Assembly: GCF_020742345.1 (NCBI RefSeq)
Contig: NZ_DYXC01000153.1
Span: 1 to 61,128 of the forward strand
DNA length: 61,128 nt
From: Enteractinococcus helveticum
Lineage (GTDB): Bacteria; Actinomycetota; Actinomycetes; Actinomycetales; Micrococcaceae
Direction: 5' to 3'
The translations under genes and the position numbers were made by a program. The notes under the pieces were generated by a model. It did not search any database. It was not told the origin of the DNA and saw only the letters and a program-made list of their open reading frames with translations. Below are positions 23,464 to 31,515 of this stretch, one piece after another (positions within the stretch are counted from its first letter, which is position 1; each line of letters starts with the position of its first letter).

Positions 23464-24588
23464 CTAGATTCGATCCACGACGTAATCGATGCACGCGGTC
23501 AGTGCAGAAACATCTTCTGGGTCAATCGCGGCAAAGGTTGCGATGCGTAGCTGGTTCCGGCCGAGTTTGCGGTACGGTTCGGTATCTACGATGCCATTGG
23601 CGCGCAGGATGGACGCCACAGTTGCAGCATCAACGCTGTCATCGAAATCGATGGTCACAATGACCTGCGAACGATCCTCGGGGCGGGTAACAAATGGTGT
23701 GGCGTAGCTTGAGGCTTCGGCCCAGTTATACAACCGGTCGGAGGAATCCTTGGTGCGGGCGGTAACAAAATCTAAACCACCGTTGGTATTCATCCACTTG
23801 AGCTGTTCATCAAGCATGATCAACGTGGCCAATGCAGGGGTGTTATAGGTCTGATTCTTGGCCGAGTTATCTATTGCGGTTTTCAAATTCAGGAAGTCTG
23901 GGACCCAACGGTCGCTTGCAGCGATTTCTTCTGCCCGCTCCAGGGCAGCGGGGGAGAATAAGCCCAGCCACAGGCCGCCGTCTGAAGCAAAGTTCTTCTG
24001 CGGGGAGAAATAATACACATCCGACTGAGTGACATCGACCGGCAGACCCCCTGCCCCGGAGGTTGCATCGATGAGCACCAGGGCGTCGTCATTGGCACCC
24101 TCCACGCGATGCACCGGTGCTGCAACACCAGTGGACGTCTCATTGTGTGGCCAAGCGTAGACGTCGACGTTGTGTTCAGCGCGCGGTGTCGGACGGGTTC
24201 CCGGATCAGCTTGCAAAATGACGGAGTCTTCTAGGAACGGTGCATTATTGGTTGCCTTGGCAAACTTCGAACCAAATTCACCAAAGCTCAGATGTTGCGC
24301 TTTCTTGCGGACCAGCCCAAAAGCGGCAATATCCCAAAATGCCGTAGCTCCGCCCAAGCCCAGAACTACTTGATAATTTTCTGGTGCGCTAAAAAGTTGG
24401 GTGATACCTTCTTGGACGGATGCGACCAGGTTTCGGACCGGTGCCTGACGGTGCGAGGTGCCCAGAAGGGTCGCGCCTGCCGTTGCGACCGCTTGAGACA
24501 GTTGGGTGCTGACCTTCGACGGTCCAGCACCGAAGCGGCCATCCGCTGGTTTGAGATTCTCGGGGATTTCGATGCCCGGTGTGGACAT
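23464..24588 (-). CDS. serC: phosphoserine transaminase
   Basis: A 374-residue PLP enzyme converting 3-phosphohydroxypyruvate and glutamate to phosphoserine in serine biosynthesis. It has FGAGPSKVS at the N-terminus, LGTSHRQAPVRNLV, the substrate segment VVLGLGGATAFWDIAAFGLV and the PLP-lysine motif YYFSPQKNFASDGGLW. The length fits the actinobacterial type. AAGGAG is 7 nt before ATG. It is divergent from the IdeR-like gene and convergent with the DUF3027 gene, a neighbourhood often seen in Micrococcales. Confidence 0.95.
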   Translation of the reverse strand: MSTPGIEIPENLKPADGRFGAGPSKVSTQLSQAVATAGATLLGTSHRQAPVRNLVASVQEGITQLFSAPENYQVVLGLGGATAFWDIAAFGLVRKKAQHLSFGEFGSKFAKATNNAPFLEDSVILQADPGTRPTPRAEHNVDVYAWPHNETSTGVAAPVHRVEGANDDALVLIDATSGAGGLPVDVTQSDVYYFSPQKNFASDGGLWLGLFSPAALERAEEIAASDRWVPDFLNLKTAIDNSAKNQTYNTPALATLIMLDEQLKWMNTNGGLDFVTARTKDSSDRLYNWAEASSYATPFVTRPEDRSQVIVTIDFDDSVDAATVASILRANGIVDTEPYRKLGRNQLRIATFAAIDPEDVSALTACIDYVVDRI

Positions 24589-24819
24589 GAGCTACTCCTT
24601 ATATAAAGGGGGCAGGATACGTTATCTATTGTGGACTTGGCTGACCCTGAAACATCACAATAAACCAACATGTGACACCGGTTTGGCTCAAAATGTGGTG
24701 AATAAAACACTTAACACAGATGCCTGTGGATACATTCTGGCCGAGTTCTCACTGCGAACGTATGATGATTGGTGATTGCAGAATATTTAAGACGTATATC
24801 GCTATGAAGGAATGTGGCT

Positions 24820-25551
24820 GTGGCCGATCTGATTGATACGACGGAAATGTACTTGCGCACCATCTATGAATTGATGGAAGAAGGTATTGCGCCGTTGCGG
24901 GCCCGCATAGCTGAACGGCTTGATCACTCAGGTCCAACCGTTTCACAAACGGTAGCCCGCATGGAACGCGATGGTCTTTTGCATGTGGCACCCGATCGAA
25001 AACTTGAGTTCACCGATGAGGGTTTGAAAGCTGCCGCTACAGTGATGCGAAAGCATCGACTAGCTGAACGCTTACTGGCAGACGTTATCGGCTTGGACTG
25101 GCCCTACGTGCACGATGAAGCATGCCGCTGGGAGCATGTGATGAGTGACCAGGTGGAAGCCCGGTTGATGGATCTATTGCATTCGCCATCGAATTCTCCA
25201 TTTGGCAACCAAATTCCGCTGCTTGAAGAACTCGGTGGCCCGGCCACCGGCTTGGATCCACAGCTGTATGAAGGTGAACCGCTGACCGTTGCACTGGAAA
25301 AAGCCGGGACTTTTGAAGTCAAGGTCCTTACCGAAGCGATCCAGACCGATCCCGAATTGCTGACACAATTTGCTGCGGCTGGTATTCAACCTGGTGCCAC
25401 ACTCATTGCAGAGCCGGCAGATGGTTACGTGGCAGTTCGTGTCCTGGAGCGTGGACCCGAACTGCCCGGAGAAGTTGAAGACATTTCGGAACTAGGCCTC
25501 GAAATTTCTGACGATACTGCTGTCCATGTTCGTGTGGTCCGCGTTCAGTGA
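24820..25551 (+). CDS. DtxR/IdeR-family iron-dependent regulator
   Basis: A 243-residue metal-dependent repressor. The winged helix (1-75) reads LIDTTEMYLRTIYELMEEGI, ARIAERLDHSGPTVSQTVAR, MERDGLLHV. The metal-binding dimerisation domain contains HRLAERLLADVIGLDW, VHDEACRWEHVMSD and SPFGNQIP, which carry the His, Glu, Cys and Met ligands expected. A C-terminal SH3-like FeoA domain ends the protein, so it is the full-length IdeR type. GTG 24820 is preferred to GTG 24814 because of spacing from GAAGGA and the family N-terminus. A site resembling its operator lies before dps (30406). Confidence 0.92.
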   Translation: MADLIDTTEMYLRTIYELMEEGIAPLRARIAERLDHSGPTVSQTVARMERDGLLHVAPDRKLEFTDEGLKAAATVMRKHRLAERLLADVIGLDWPYVHDEACRWEHVMSDQVEARLMDLLHSPSNSPFGNQIPLLEELGGPATGLDPQLYEGEPLTVALEKAGTFEVKVLTEAIQTDPELLTQFAAAGIQPGATLIAEPADGYVAVRVLERGPELPGEVEDISELGLEISDDTAVHVRVVRVQ

Positions 25552-25893
25552 CTGAATTATGCTCCATTAGAGTCGCGCACGGCCATGTTTTGATCGAAAA
25601 ATAACGAATCGACCAAGAAAAATATCAAAATGTTATTTTGTCTTCTACCGCGTGGTTATGCGGATGTAGGCGCATATTTCATGAGATGACTCAACGAATT
25701 GTTATCCGAATGTGACATTCCGTTGTACTTCTACTAAGCTAGCTCTCGGTGTTGATAACAAAATGTGATTCAGCACCCGCCACCAGCTTGCTTTTACACT
25801 CCGCAGCTGGAGGGGCAAAACATAGCAGTTGTAAAAATTGTTCGTGGCGGAGTGGGGCCACAAGCCACTAAGCACATGAGAGAGGTAAACTAA
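25552..25893 (+). other. long leader before the NlpC/P60 gene, candidate structured RNA
   Basis: A 342-nt gap with no gene. The left half (25590-25650) is AT-rich. The right half has overlapping stems: CCAGC (25783-25787) with GCTGG (25806-25810); CACTCCGC (25797-25804) with GCGGAGTG (25847-25854), a perfect 8 bp; and AGTGG (25851-25855) with the CCACT shortly after it. The second and third share bases and exclude each other, as in a switch. In many Actinobacteria c-di-AMP (ydaO) riboswitches precede NlpC/P60 genes, but I do not find that motif's conserved core here. Confidence 0.4.
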
Positions 25894-26709
25894 GTGTCGA
25901 AGCGCATTTCAACTGCACGTCACCGTGCAACTCCTGCGAAGGGCGCCACGCTAGAAGCCATGACCCAGGCTCTTGGCCGCTCGGGTCGCCAGGCTGCTGC
26001 GATTGCAGCTGCCTCCGGTATGGTGTTGACCGTGGCACCAGCAGCAACCGCGGCACCTGTGCAGACTGATCGTGAAACATCAACCCTGCCAGCCACAAAC
26101 TTCAAACTGGAACGCACCTCGGGCAAAGCCGATGTCATCACCGCTGATTCAGTAAGCCTGGATCTCGGACGTGCAGCCCTGAAATCAACTCCGGCGCCAG
26201 AACCAGAACCAGAGCCTGTAGTTGAAGAAGACGTTTCTCCAGTAACAAACGAAACTGCTGCCGAGAACAGCACTGCCGAGAACGGCACTGCCGACAGCAC
26301 CACTCAGACACAGTCGGCAACCACTCAGGAAGCTCCAAGCGCTCCAGAGTCGAGTGCCACAGGTTCACTTGCTGCAGTAGTCTCCGCAGCATACTCCGGT
26401 ATCGGAACCCCATACGTATGGGGCGGTAAAGGCCCAGGCGGCTGGGACTGCTCCGGATTTACCGCATGGGCATACGCTCAAGCAGGCATCAGTATTCCAT
26501 CTTCTACCTCGGCTATCCTAGGCTCCGGACAGTTCGTTCGTACCGCCAGCCCCAAACCAGGTGACCTGGTCTTCCAGAACGGTGGATCCCACGTTGGTAT
26601 CTATGTTGGCAACGGCCAGATGATCGGTGCTCAGAACCCCTCGGTTGGCACCATCCTCCACGACGTCACCCGCAACCCACTGATGGGTTACTACACCTAC
26701 GTCGGCTAG
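25894..26709 (+). CDS. secreted NlpC/P60 peptidoglycan endopeptidase
   Basis: A 271-residue secreted hydrolase that cuts the D-Glu/meso-diaminopimelate-type bond of wall peptides. A long Arg-rich leader and hydrophobic stretch (AAAIAAASGMVLTVAPAATA) form a signal peptide, probably cut near residue 54. A disordered linker rich in Glu, Pro, Thr and Asn follows to about 160. The catalytic domain (165-271) has GTPYVWGGKGPGGWDCSGF with the nucleophile Cys, then GSHVGIYVGNGQMI with the catalytic His. There is no SH3 or LysM domain. The start is GTG with GAGAGAGGT upstream. Regulation through its long leader is likely. Confidence 0.92.
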   Translation: MSKRISTARHRATPAKGATLEAMTQALGRSGRQAAAIAAASGMVLTVAPAATAAPVQTDRETSTLPATNFKLERTSGKADVITADSVSLDLGRAALKSTPAPEPEPEPVVEEDVSPVTNETAAENSTAENGTADSTTQTQSATTQEAPSAPESSATGSLAAVVSAAYSGIGTPYVWGGKGPGGWDCSGFTAWAYAQAGISIPSSTSAILGSGQFVRTASPKPGDLVFQNGGSHVGIYVGNGQMIGAQNPSVGTILHDVTRNPLMGYYTYVG

Positions 26710-26730
26710 GTTTTTTCCTTAACAACTGCT

Positions 26731-26763
26731 CAATAAAGTCTCTCCTGATTACTAGGAGGGACT
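26731..26763 (+). terminator. terminator after the NlpC/P60 gene
   Basis: AAAGTCTCTCCT and AGGAGGGACTTT form a stem with one G-T pair around GATTACT, followed by ATTGT. Confidence 0.85.
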
Positions 26764-26792
26764 TTATTGTATTTAACAGAAAGTCCTAATAC

Positions 26793-27044
26793 ATGACACA
26801 ACCGCTGCCTGACTGGGCCACCCAACTACTACAGTCACTTGAGATCGACCCCGTACACGTTGATGTCGAGGCTTTACGACGCATCGCTGATGGTATCGAC
26901 TATGACCAGAGCACCGATGAGTTGCTGGTCGGATTCATCGCCGGTTATGCCGCTGGCATGGCACACGGCAGCGGCATGGCTGGATTCGCTAAAGCCCACG
27001 CAGCCTCGGTGAACTTCATGGCGAAGAACCTCCTCACGGAATAA
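26793..27044 (+). CDS. small protein, DUF6457-like
   Basis: An 83-residue soluble protein. The pattern LPDWATQLLQSLEID, then VEALRRIADGIDY, then LVGFIAGYAAGMAHGSG resembles DUF6457 small proteins of Actinobacteria, often found with molybdenum-cofactor genes; no such gene is nearby here. A TATTGT hexamer at 26765-26770 could be its -10 element, giving a short leader with GAAAG before the ATG. The ABC transporter gene follows 54 nt later on the same strand. Confidence 0.6.
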   Translation: MTQPLPDWATQLLQSLEIDPVHVDVEALRRIADGIDYDQSTDELLVGFIAGYAAGMAHGSGMAGFAKAHAASVNFMAKNLLTE

Positions 27045-27098
27045 TATTCCTTCTTCTGTGTTGACACATTGGGGAAGCAATAGAAGGAAAATAGCTAC

Positions 27099-28976
27099 GT
27101 GAGCATGAACCATGTGGGCTGGGCAGCTTTGGGGAAGCTGCGCCAAAGTAAAGAACACGAATCATTGAAACCCGGAACTATCCCTCGGGCGTGGTCATTC
27201 ATTGCCCGTTATCGAACTCGGTTGACCCTGTATCTTATTGTCTCAGCCCTGGGAGCCGTCCTGACGGTGGTCTCACCGATCCTTGCAGGGGATGTCGTCA
27301 ATGCGATCGTGGCAGAATCCAATGTAAGCGTTGTGATCAACCTGGCACTACTCATCGCTGCTGTTGCCCTGCTGGAAGCGATACTGAATGTCATCTCCCG
27401 ATGGCAGTCAGCTTCCCTGGGGGAACGGACCATATTTGATTTACGGACCAGCGTATTCGATCATGTCCAAAGGATGCCGGTCGCATTCTTTACCCGTGCC
27501 AGAACCGGGGCATTAGTCTCTCGACTCAACAACGACGTCATCGGTGCCCAAACGGCGATCGCCAGAACCCTACCGACCGTGGTTATGAATATCGTGACCC
27601 TCGGCGTGACGCTGGTGGTCATGTTCACTACTTCCTGGCAGATCACCCTGGCGGCGCTGCTCTTGCTGCCAATCTTTTTGTTTCCTGCCCGTCTTATTGG
27701 CCACCGAATTGCCGGTCAGACTCGTGAACGTGCCACACGAAACGCTGCCATGGGCGACCAGATGACCGAGCGATTCTCAGCACCGGGTGCTACATTGGTG
27801 AAACTATTTGGTGAACAGCGCCACGAATCCCAGGTGTTTTCAGACCGTGCGGATGGTGTGCGAGAATCCGGGGTGCACATTAGCGTATGGACTTCGGTGT
27901 TTATGACCATGCTGACACTGGTTTCCTCCCTTGCGTTGGCTGCCGTCTATGGAATCGGCGGTTACCAGGCGATTACCGGCGGGCTAAACGCCGGCGACGT
28001 CGTCACCATGGCGCTGCTGCTGACCAGGCTGTATGCACCACTGACTGGCTTAGCCACTGCCCGGGTTGAACTGATGAGCGCACTGGTATCCTTCGAACGG
28101 ATCTTTGAAGTCTTGGATCTGCAACCGATGATCAACGACCCCGCCAACCCGAAAGACATCCCCACCGGGGGAGTACGGATCCAATTTCACGACGTCGATT
28201 TTCGGTACCCAACTGCGTCAGAAGTCTCCTTGGCGTCTTTGGAAGAGGTAGCGGTCTTGGACGGCCGGGAATCCGAACAAGTCCTCCACGGCTTGAACTT
28301 CACCGTGGAGCCAGGTCAGACGGTTGCCCTGGTGGGATCATCGGGTGCTGGGAAATCGACCATCGCAAACCTGGTCACTCGCCTCTACGACGTCACCGGG
28401 GGTGCAATTACCCTCAACGGTGTCGACCTGCGGGATGCGGCTGCCCAAGACATCCACAATCGAGTCGGTATGGTGACCCAAGATTCTCATTTGTTCCACA
28501 CGTCTATCCGGGAGAACCTGACGCTGGGGCATCGCCAGGTGGATGATGAACGGATCTGGCAGGTTCTCGACCACGCCCGGTTGGCTCAAGTCGTACGGCA
28601 CATGCCCGATGGTCTAGATACCGTCGTGGGTGAGCGTGGCTATCGACTATCGGGTGGAGAGCGTCAACGTTTGGCAATTGCCCGGTTATTGCTTGCGGCA
28701 CCTGAGGCCGTCATTCTGGATGAGGCGACCGCTTCCCTGGACTCCACCAACGAAGCCGCCGTCCAACAAGCTTTAGATCAAGCACTAGAAGAACGCACCG
28801 CTTTGGTGATCGCCCACAGGCTATCAACCGTGGTGAATGCTGATGAGATTCTGGTGATCGAAGACGGGCGCATCTACGAGCGTGGGACACACGACGAGCT
28901 GCTGGCCGCCCACGGACGCTATGCTGAACTCTATGCGACCCAATTTCGACAACAACCACACGCCGGTGGTGAATAG
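27099..28976 (+). CDS. ABC transporter, fused permease and ATP-binding subunits
   Basis: A 625-residue type IV (exporter-fold) half-transporter of the multidrug/lipid type. The membrane domain spans about 35-325 with six helices. The ATPase domain (about 365-610) has Walker A VGSSGAGKST, Q loop VTQDSHLFH, signature LSGGERQRLAIARLL, Walker B AVILDEATASLD and the H loop IAHRLST. It would act as a homodimer. The region between the two domains has an 18-residue insertion (VSLASLEEVAVLDGRESE) inside the first strands of the ATPase domain, longer than usual. The start is GTG with AAGGAAA upstream. The methyltransferase gene begins 2 nt after its stop. Confidence 0.92.
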   Translation: MSMNHVGWAALGKLRQSKEHESLKPGTIPRAWSFIARYRTRLTLYLIVSALGAVLTVVSPILAGDVVNAIVAESNVSVVINLALLIAAVALLEAILNVISRWQSASLGERTIFDLRTSVFDHVQRMPVAFFTRARTGALVSRLNNDVIGAQTAIARTLPTVVMNIVTLGVTLVVMFTTSWQITLAALLLLPIFLFPARLIGHRIAGQTRERATRNAAMGDQMTERFSAPGATLVKLFGEQRHESQVFSDRADGVRESGVHISVWTSVFMTMLTLVSSLALAAVYGIGGYQAITGGLNAGDVVTMALLLTRLYAPLTGLATARVELMSALVSFERIFEVLDLQPMINDPANPKDIPTGGVRIQFHDVDFRYPTASEVSLASLEEVAVLDGRESEQVLHGLNFTVEPGQTVALVGSSGAGKSTIANLVTRLYDVTGGAITLNGVDLRDAAAQDIHNRVGMVTQDSHLFHTSIRENLTLGHRQVDDERIWQVLDHARLAQVVRHMPDGLDTVVGERGYRLSGGERQRLAIARLLLAAPEAVILDEATASLDSTNEAAVQQALDQALEERTALVIAHRLSTVVNADEILVIEDGRIYERGTHDELLAAHGRYAELYATQFRQQPHAGGE

Positions 28977-28978
28977 AC

Positions 28979-29635
28979 ATGACGGATGAGACTCCGCAAG
29001 AGCTATGGGACGACCGTTATCGCCAAGCGGACCATATGTGGTCGGGAAACGTCAACGTAGCCCTTGCCGATGTTGGCCGCTCGTTGACTCCGGGCACCGC
29101 CTTGGATTTAGGTTCAGGGGAGGGCGCTGACGTCATCTGGTTGGCCGAACATGGTTGGCAGGCCACCGGCGTTGATATTTCTGCCGTGGCGGTATCTCGT
29201 GCCGAACAAGCAGCCCGGGCTCGCGGGCTGGCAGGCGATAGGGCGCGTTTCCTGGTGGCAGATTTAGCTCAATGGGACAACGAACAGACCTATGATCTCG
29301 TCGTCAGCTCTTTTTTGCATTCGCAAGGCGACTTCGAACGGGCCGGGATTCTCCGGGCCTGTAGTCAGTATGTGGCAGACGGCGGGTATCTGCTGGTGAT
29401 TTCACATGCAACGTTCCCGCCCTGGGCAGGGGCGCACCGTGATGCCGATGCTAAAGATCATCACCACGATGAGACTACGCCAGAGTCTGAACTTGAGCTC
29501 TTGCAGCTGGATCCGTTGGAGTGGGTCGTGGAAATCGCAGAGCTGCGCTCGCGAGAAGCTACCGGTCCCGATGGTCAGGTCGCCACGCTGCACGATACGG
29601 TGGTGTTGGCCCGAAAGATCACCACCCGGCCATAA
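28979..29635 (+). CDS. class I SAM-dependent methyltransferase
   Basis: A 218-residue methyltransferase of the TehB/thiopurine-like type. Motif I is LDLGSGEGADVIWLAEHGW, motif II GVDISAVAVSRAEQAAR, then FLVADLAQW and YDLVVSSFLHSQ. The N-terminal WDDRYRQADHMWSGNVN is usual for the group. The substrate is unknown. It begins 2 nt after the ABC transporter stop, so the two are co-transcribed; export and detoxification by methylation could be linked, as inference. Confidence 0.88.
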   Translation: MTDETPQELWDDRYRQADHMWSGNVNVALADVGRSLTPGTALDLGSGEGADVIWLAEHGWQATGVDISAVAVSRAEQAARARGLAGDRARFLVADLAQWDNEQTYDLVVSSFLHSQGDFERAGILRACSQYVADGGYLLVISHATFPPWAGAHRDADAKDHHHDETTPESELELLQLDPLEWVVEIAELRSREATGPDGQVATLHDTVVLARKITTRP

Positions 29636-29702
29636 GACGGTACGGGTGTCTTCTTGGAAGGTTGTGGAAACTCCACAAACCAGGTGATATGTGCATACAT
29701 AA

Positions 29703-29739
29703 AAACTCCCCGAGACATGATCAATATCTCGAGGAGTTT
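29703..29739 (+). terminator. terminator between convergent methyltransferase and dps
   Basis: AAACTCCCCGAGA and TCTCGAGGAGTTT form a near-perfect stem with one mismatch and an 11-nt loop; A-rich and T-rich flanks allow it to act in both directions. Confidence 0.8.
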
Positions 29740-29771
29740 GTGATCGTTGCGCAGCTACCGCGGCCGAGAAG

Positions 29772-30290
29772 CTACTCGGTTACAGGGTTCAGAGAACCGT
29801 CAGCCTTGGTAATGAATGAGCGCAGGAACCACTGGAATAGTTCTAGTCCTCGGGTTACTTCAACCAGAATGTCTTCCGAAATGGGGTCAACTTTGCCGGA
29901 TTCAGCGATGGCGGTACGGAAGTCTTTGATGACCCCGGTGTAGACCTCGTTGAGTGCGGAGATGTGCGCCAGGCTGGAAGCGCGATCCAGAGGGTAGTCT
30001 TCCCAGTCGCGACCGGTGACGATGGCACCGGGCGTACCTTTTGGAGAAACGCCCAGGGTGGCAATACGTTCAGCGACCAGGTCGGCCCAGCCACGAACTT
30101 CGTCAACCTGTGGGTCAAGCATCTCGTGTACGGAGATGAACTCTGGTCCGACGACGTTCCAGTGAGCGTGTTTCAGCGTCAGGTGCAAATCGTTCAGGGC
30201 GTGGAGACGAAGCTGAAGAATTTCAGTCACGCGATGCGCGTCTTCCGTTTCAACGCCAGGTGCCGTATATTCTGCATAATTCTCAGTCAT
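29772..30290 (-). CDS. dps: Dps-family ferritin-like DNA-protection protein
   Basis: A 172-residue dodecameric ferritin-like protein that oxidises and stores iron and shields DNA. The ferroxidase site is spread over LHLTLKHAHWNVVGPEFISV and EMLDPQVDEVRGWADLVAER, giving the intersubunit His, Asp and Glu ligands. The C-terminus is short and lacks a Lys-rich DNA-binding tail. AAAGGT precedes ATG by 5 nt. A 19-bp site matching the IdeR consensus at 15 positions lies 116-134 nt upstream. Confidence 0.94.
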   Translation of the reverse strand: MTENYAEYTAPGVETEDAHRVTEILQLRLHALNDLHLTLKHAHWNVVGPEFISVHEMLDPQVDEVRGWADLVAERIATLGVSPKGTPGAIVTGRDWEDYPLDRASSLAHISALNEVYTGVIKDFRTAIAESGKVDPISEDILVEVTRGLELFQWFLRSFITKADGSLNPVTE

Positions 30291-30405
30291 GGGTAACCTT
30301 TCTGTTGCAGACCTAAGCTTTGTTTGTCGTGCAAAGCTGAATAGGGACGGGTTGTACCCTGATTCTTACGTTACTACTCAATACGTTTTTCGTAGTCATC
30401 GCAAG

Positions 30406-30424
30406 GTATGTGAGGCTAACCTGA
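30406..30424. promoter_or_regulatory. candidate IdeR/DtxR box upstream of dps
   Basis: GTATGTGAGGCTAACCTGA agrees with TTAGGTTAGGCTAACCTAA at 15 of 19 positions, including the ten consecutive bases AGGCTAACCT. It lies between dps and tRNA-Arg. An IdeR-type repressor gene is at 24820. Whether it represses or activates dps depends on the unmapped promoter. Confidence 0.55.
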
Positions 30425-30507
30425 GTCGATACTCAGCAACTTTTAAGGTTGTCGATACCGGTGCGATATCAGGTGGCTGCGATTCGTATACTGGTTAAAA
30501 TACAACG

Positions 30508-30581
30508 TGCCCTCGACTGGATTCGAACCAGCGACCTGCGCTTTAGGAGAGCGCTGCTCTATCCAACTGAGCTACGAGGGC
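30508..30581 (-). tRNA. tRNA-Arg (anticodon CCT)
   Basis: On the minus strand: acceptor GCCCTCG with CGAGGGC, D arm AGCTCAGTTGGATAGAGC, anticodon stem GCGCT/AGCGC around loop CTCCTAA (anticodon CCT) and T arm with GGTTCGAATCC. The discriminator is A and no CCA is encoded, unlike the tRNA-Thr in this window. It reads AGG codons. Confidence 0.96.
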
Positions 30582-30653
30582 ATCGGCGTCAATGCGTCGA
30601 TGGGTTAGTACCGTCTGCCAGATTACCAGGCGATGGTCGGGCAGAAAGCATCT

Positions 30654-31343
30654 TTACCGGTAGGTGCCACCGATCTCACGCTCATCATCCAAGGATGTTG
30701 CCAAACCGGCGCTATTGCGGCCCACAAACTTCAATACGAGTATGACGACAATCCAAATGACGAGCAAGATGAACAGCAGCCACTGTGCGATCGTGAGCGA
30801 CGATGCCAGTGTCACATTGGCCTGTGTGACGTCGTTCAAAGCCTGTTCACGAGCAGTGGCGGCCCAGAGTTCGAATGCGGCATAACCAATCGCCACAATG
30901 ATTGCACTCCAGCGGGCCCAGATCGTTTTCAACGTCCACAACGCTACCGCGATCAGGCTGAGCCCCATCATGATGGGGAAGATGCGGCCGGCGGTGATGT
31001 GTATCCAGTTGTATTGGCGCAGGGCCTCATCGTCCATGCGTTCACCCAGCTGTTCTACCGCGGTCAGATCGAAGCCTGACATGCGATGGTCCAGCATCAA
31101 GAGCCCACCGGTGAGCTGCTCCATGCCTTGCAGCGCCAAGATATGATAATAAAACCCGATGAACACGGTGACGGCGAGAATCGCCAACACCAGGATGCCG
31201 GGGCTACCTTCCTGGTGGCCGGCTTGCCGAATGTCAGCTTTGGCTTGCGCTACGGTCAAGCGTTTTCGATCAGCCCGAGTTGTTTGCTGTGCTGGTGCAG
31301 GCTCGTGGTTGGCGTAATCTTTGGCACGGCGTTTTCTTGCCAC
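30654..31343 (-). CDS. membrane protein with four segments, unknown function
   Basis: A 229-residue protein not recognised. The N-terminal 48 residues are basic and cytoplasmic (MARKRRAKDY, RADRKRLTVAQAKADIRQAG). Membrane segments lie at about 50-70, 117-135, 139-157 and 183-207, with an external loop of about 45 residues after the first (MLDHRMSGFDLTAVEQLGER). The start is GTG with GGAGG 5 nt upstream. It is divergent from pcrA, a position often taken by uncharacterised membrane proteins in related genomes. Confidence 0.7.
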   Translation of the reverse strand: MARKRRAKDYANHEPAPAQQTTRADRKRLTVAQAKADIRQAGHQEGSPGILVLAILAVTVFIGFYYHILALQGMEQLTGGLLMLDHRMSGFDLTAVEQLGERMDDEALRQYNWIHITAGRIFPIMMGLSLIAVALWTLKTIWARWSAIIVAIGYAAFELWAATAREQALNDVTQANVTLASSLTIAQWLLFILLVIWIVVILVLKFVGRNSAGLATSLDDEREIGGTYR

Positions 31344-31501
31344 TCGTCCTCCGGGGCATCATTTATTGGCGCCCGCGCACGGGGAGAAAACCCATACGCG
31401 GAACGATCACTGACCATCATCTTAGTAGAGTCACTGTGCACCGGCTGAGAATCGCTCTCCACAGCCCGCGAACACGCCCGGGTAAAACGTCGGGATGCGG
31501 T

Positions 31502-31507
31502 TAGACT
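31502..31507 (+). promoter_or_regulatory. -10 element TAGACT for pcrA, leaderless
   Basis: TAGACT ends 8 nt before the ATG at 31516. No ribosome binding site is seen, so a leaderless or nearly leaderless pcrA mRNA is likely. Confidence 0.45.
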
Positions 31508-31515
31508 TATGCATC

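Noticed and set aside
25552..25893. c-di-AMP (ydaO) riboswitch
   Set aside because: Position fits, but the conserved core (GGGGAACC-like and CCGAA...CAGCTAACCTCG-like segments) is not found.
30449..30745. Rightward 98-codon frame across tRNA-Arg
   Set aside because: It is read through the complement of the tRNA and overlaps a membrane-protein gene.
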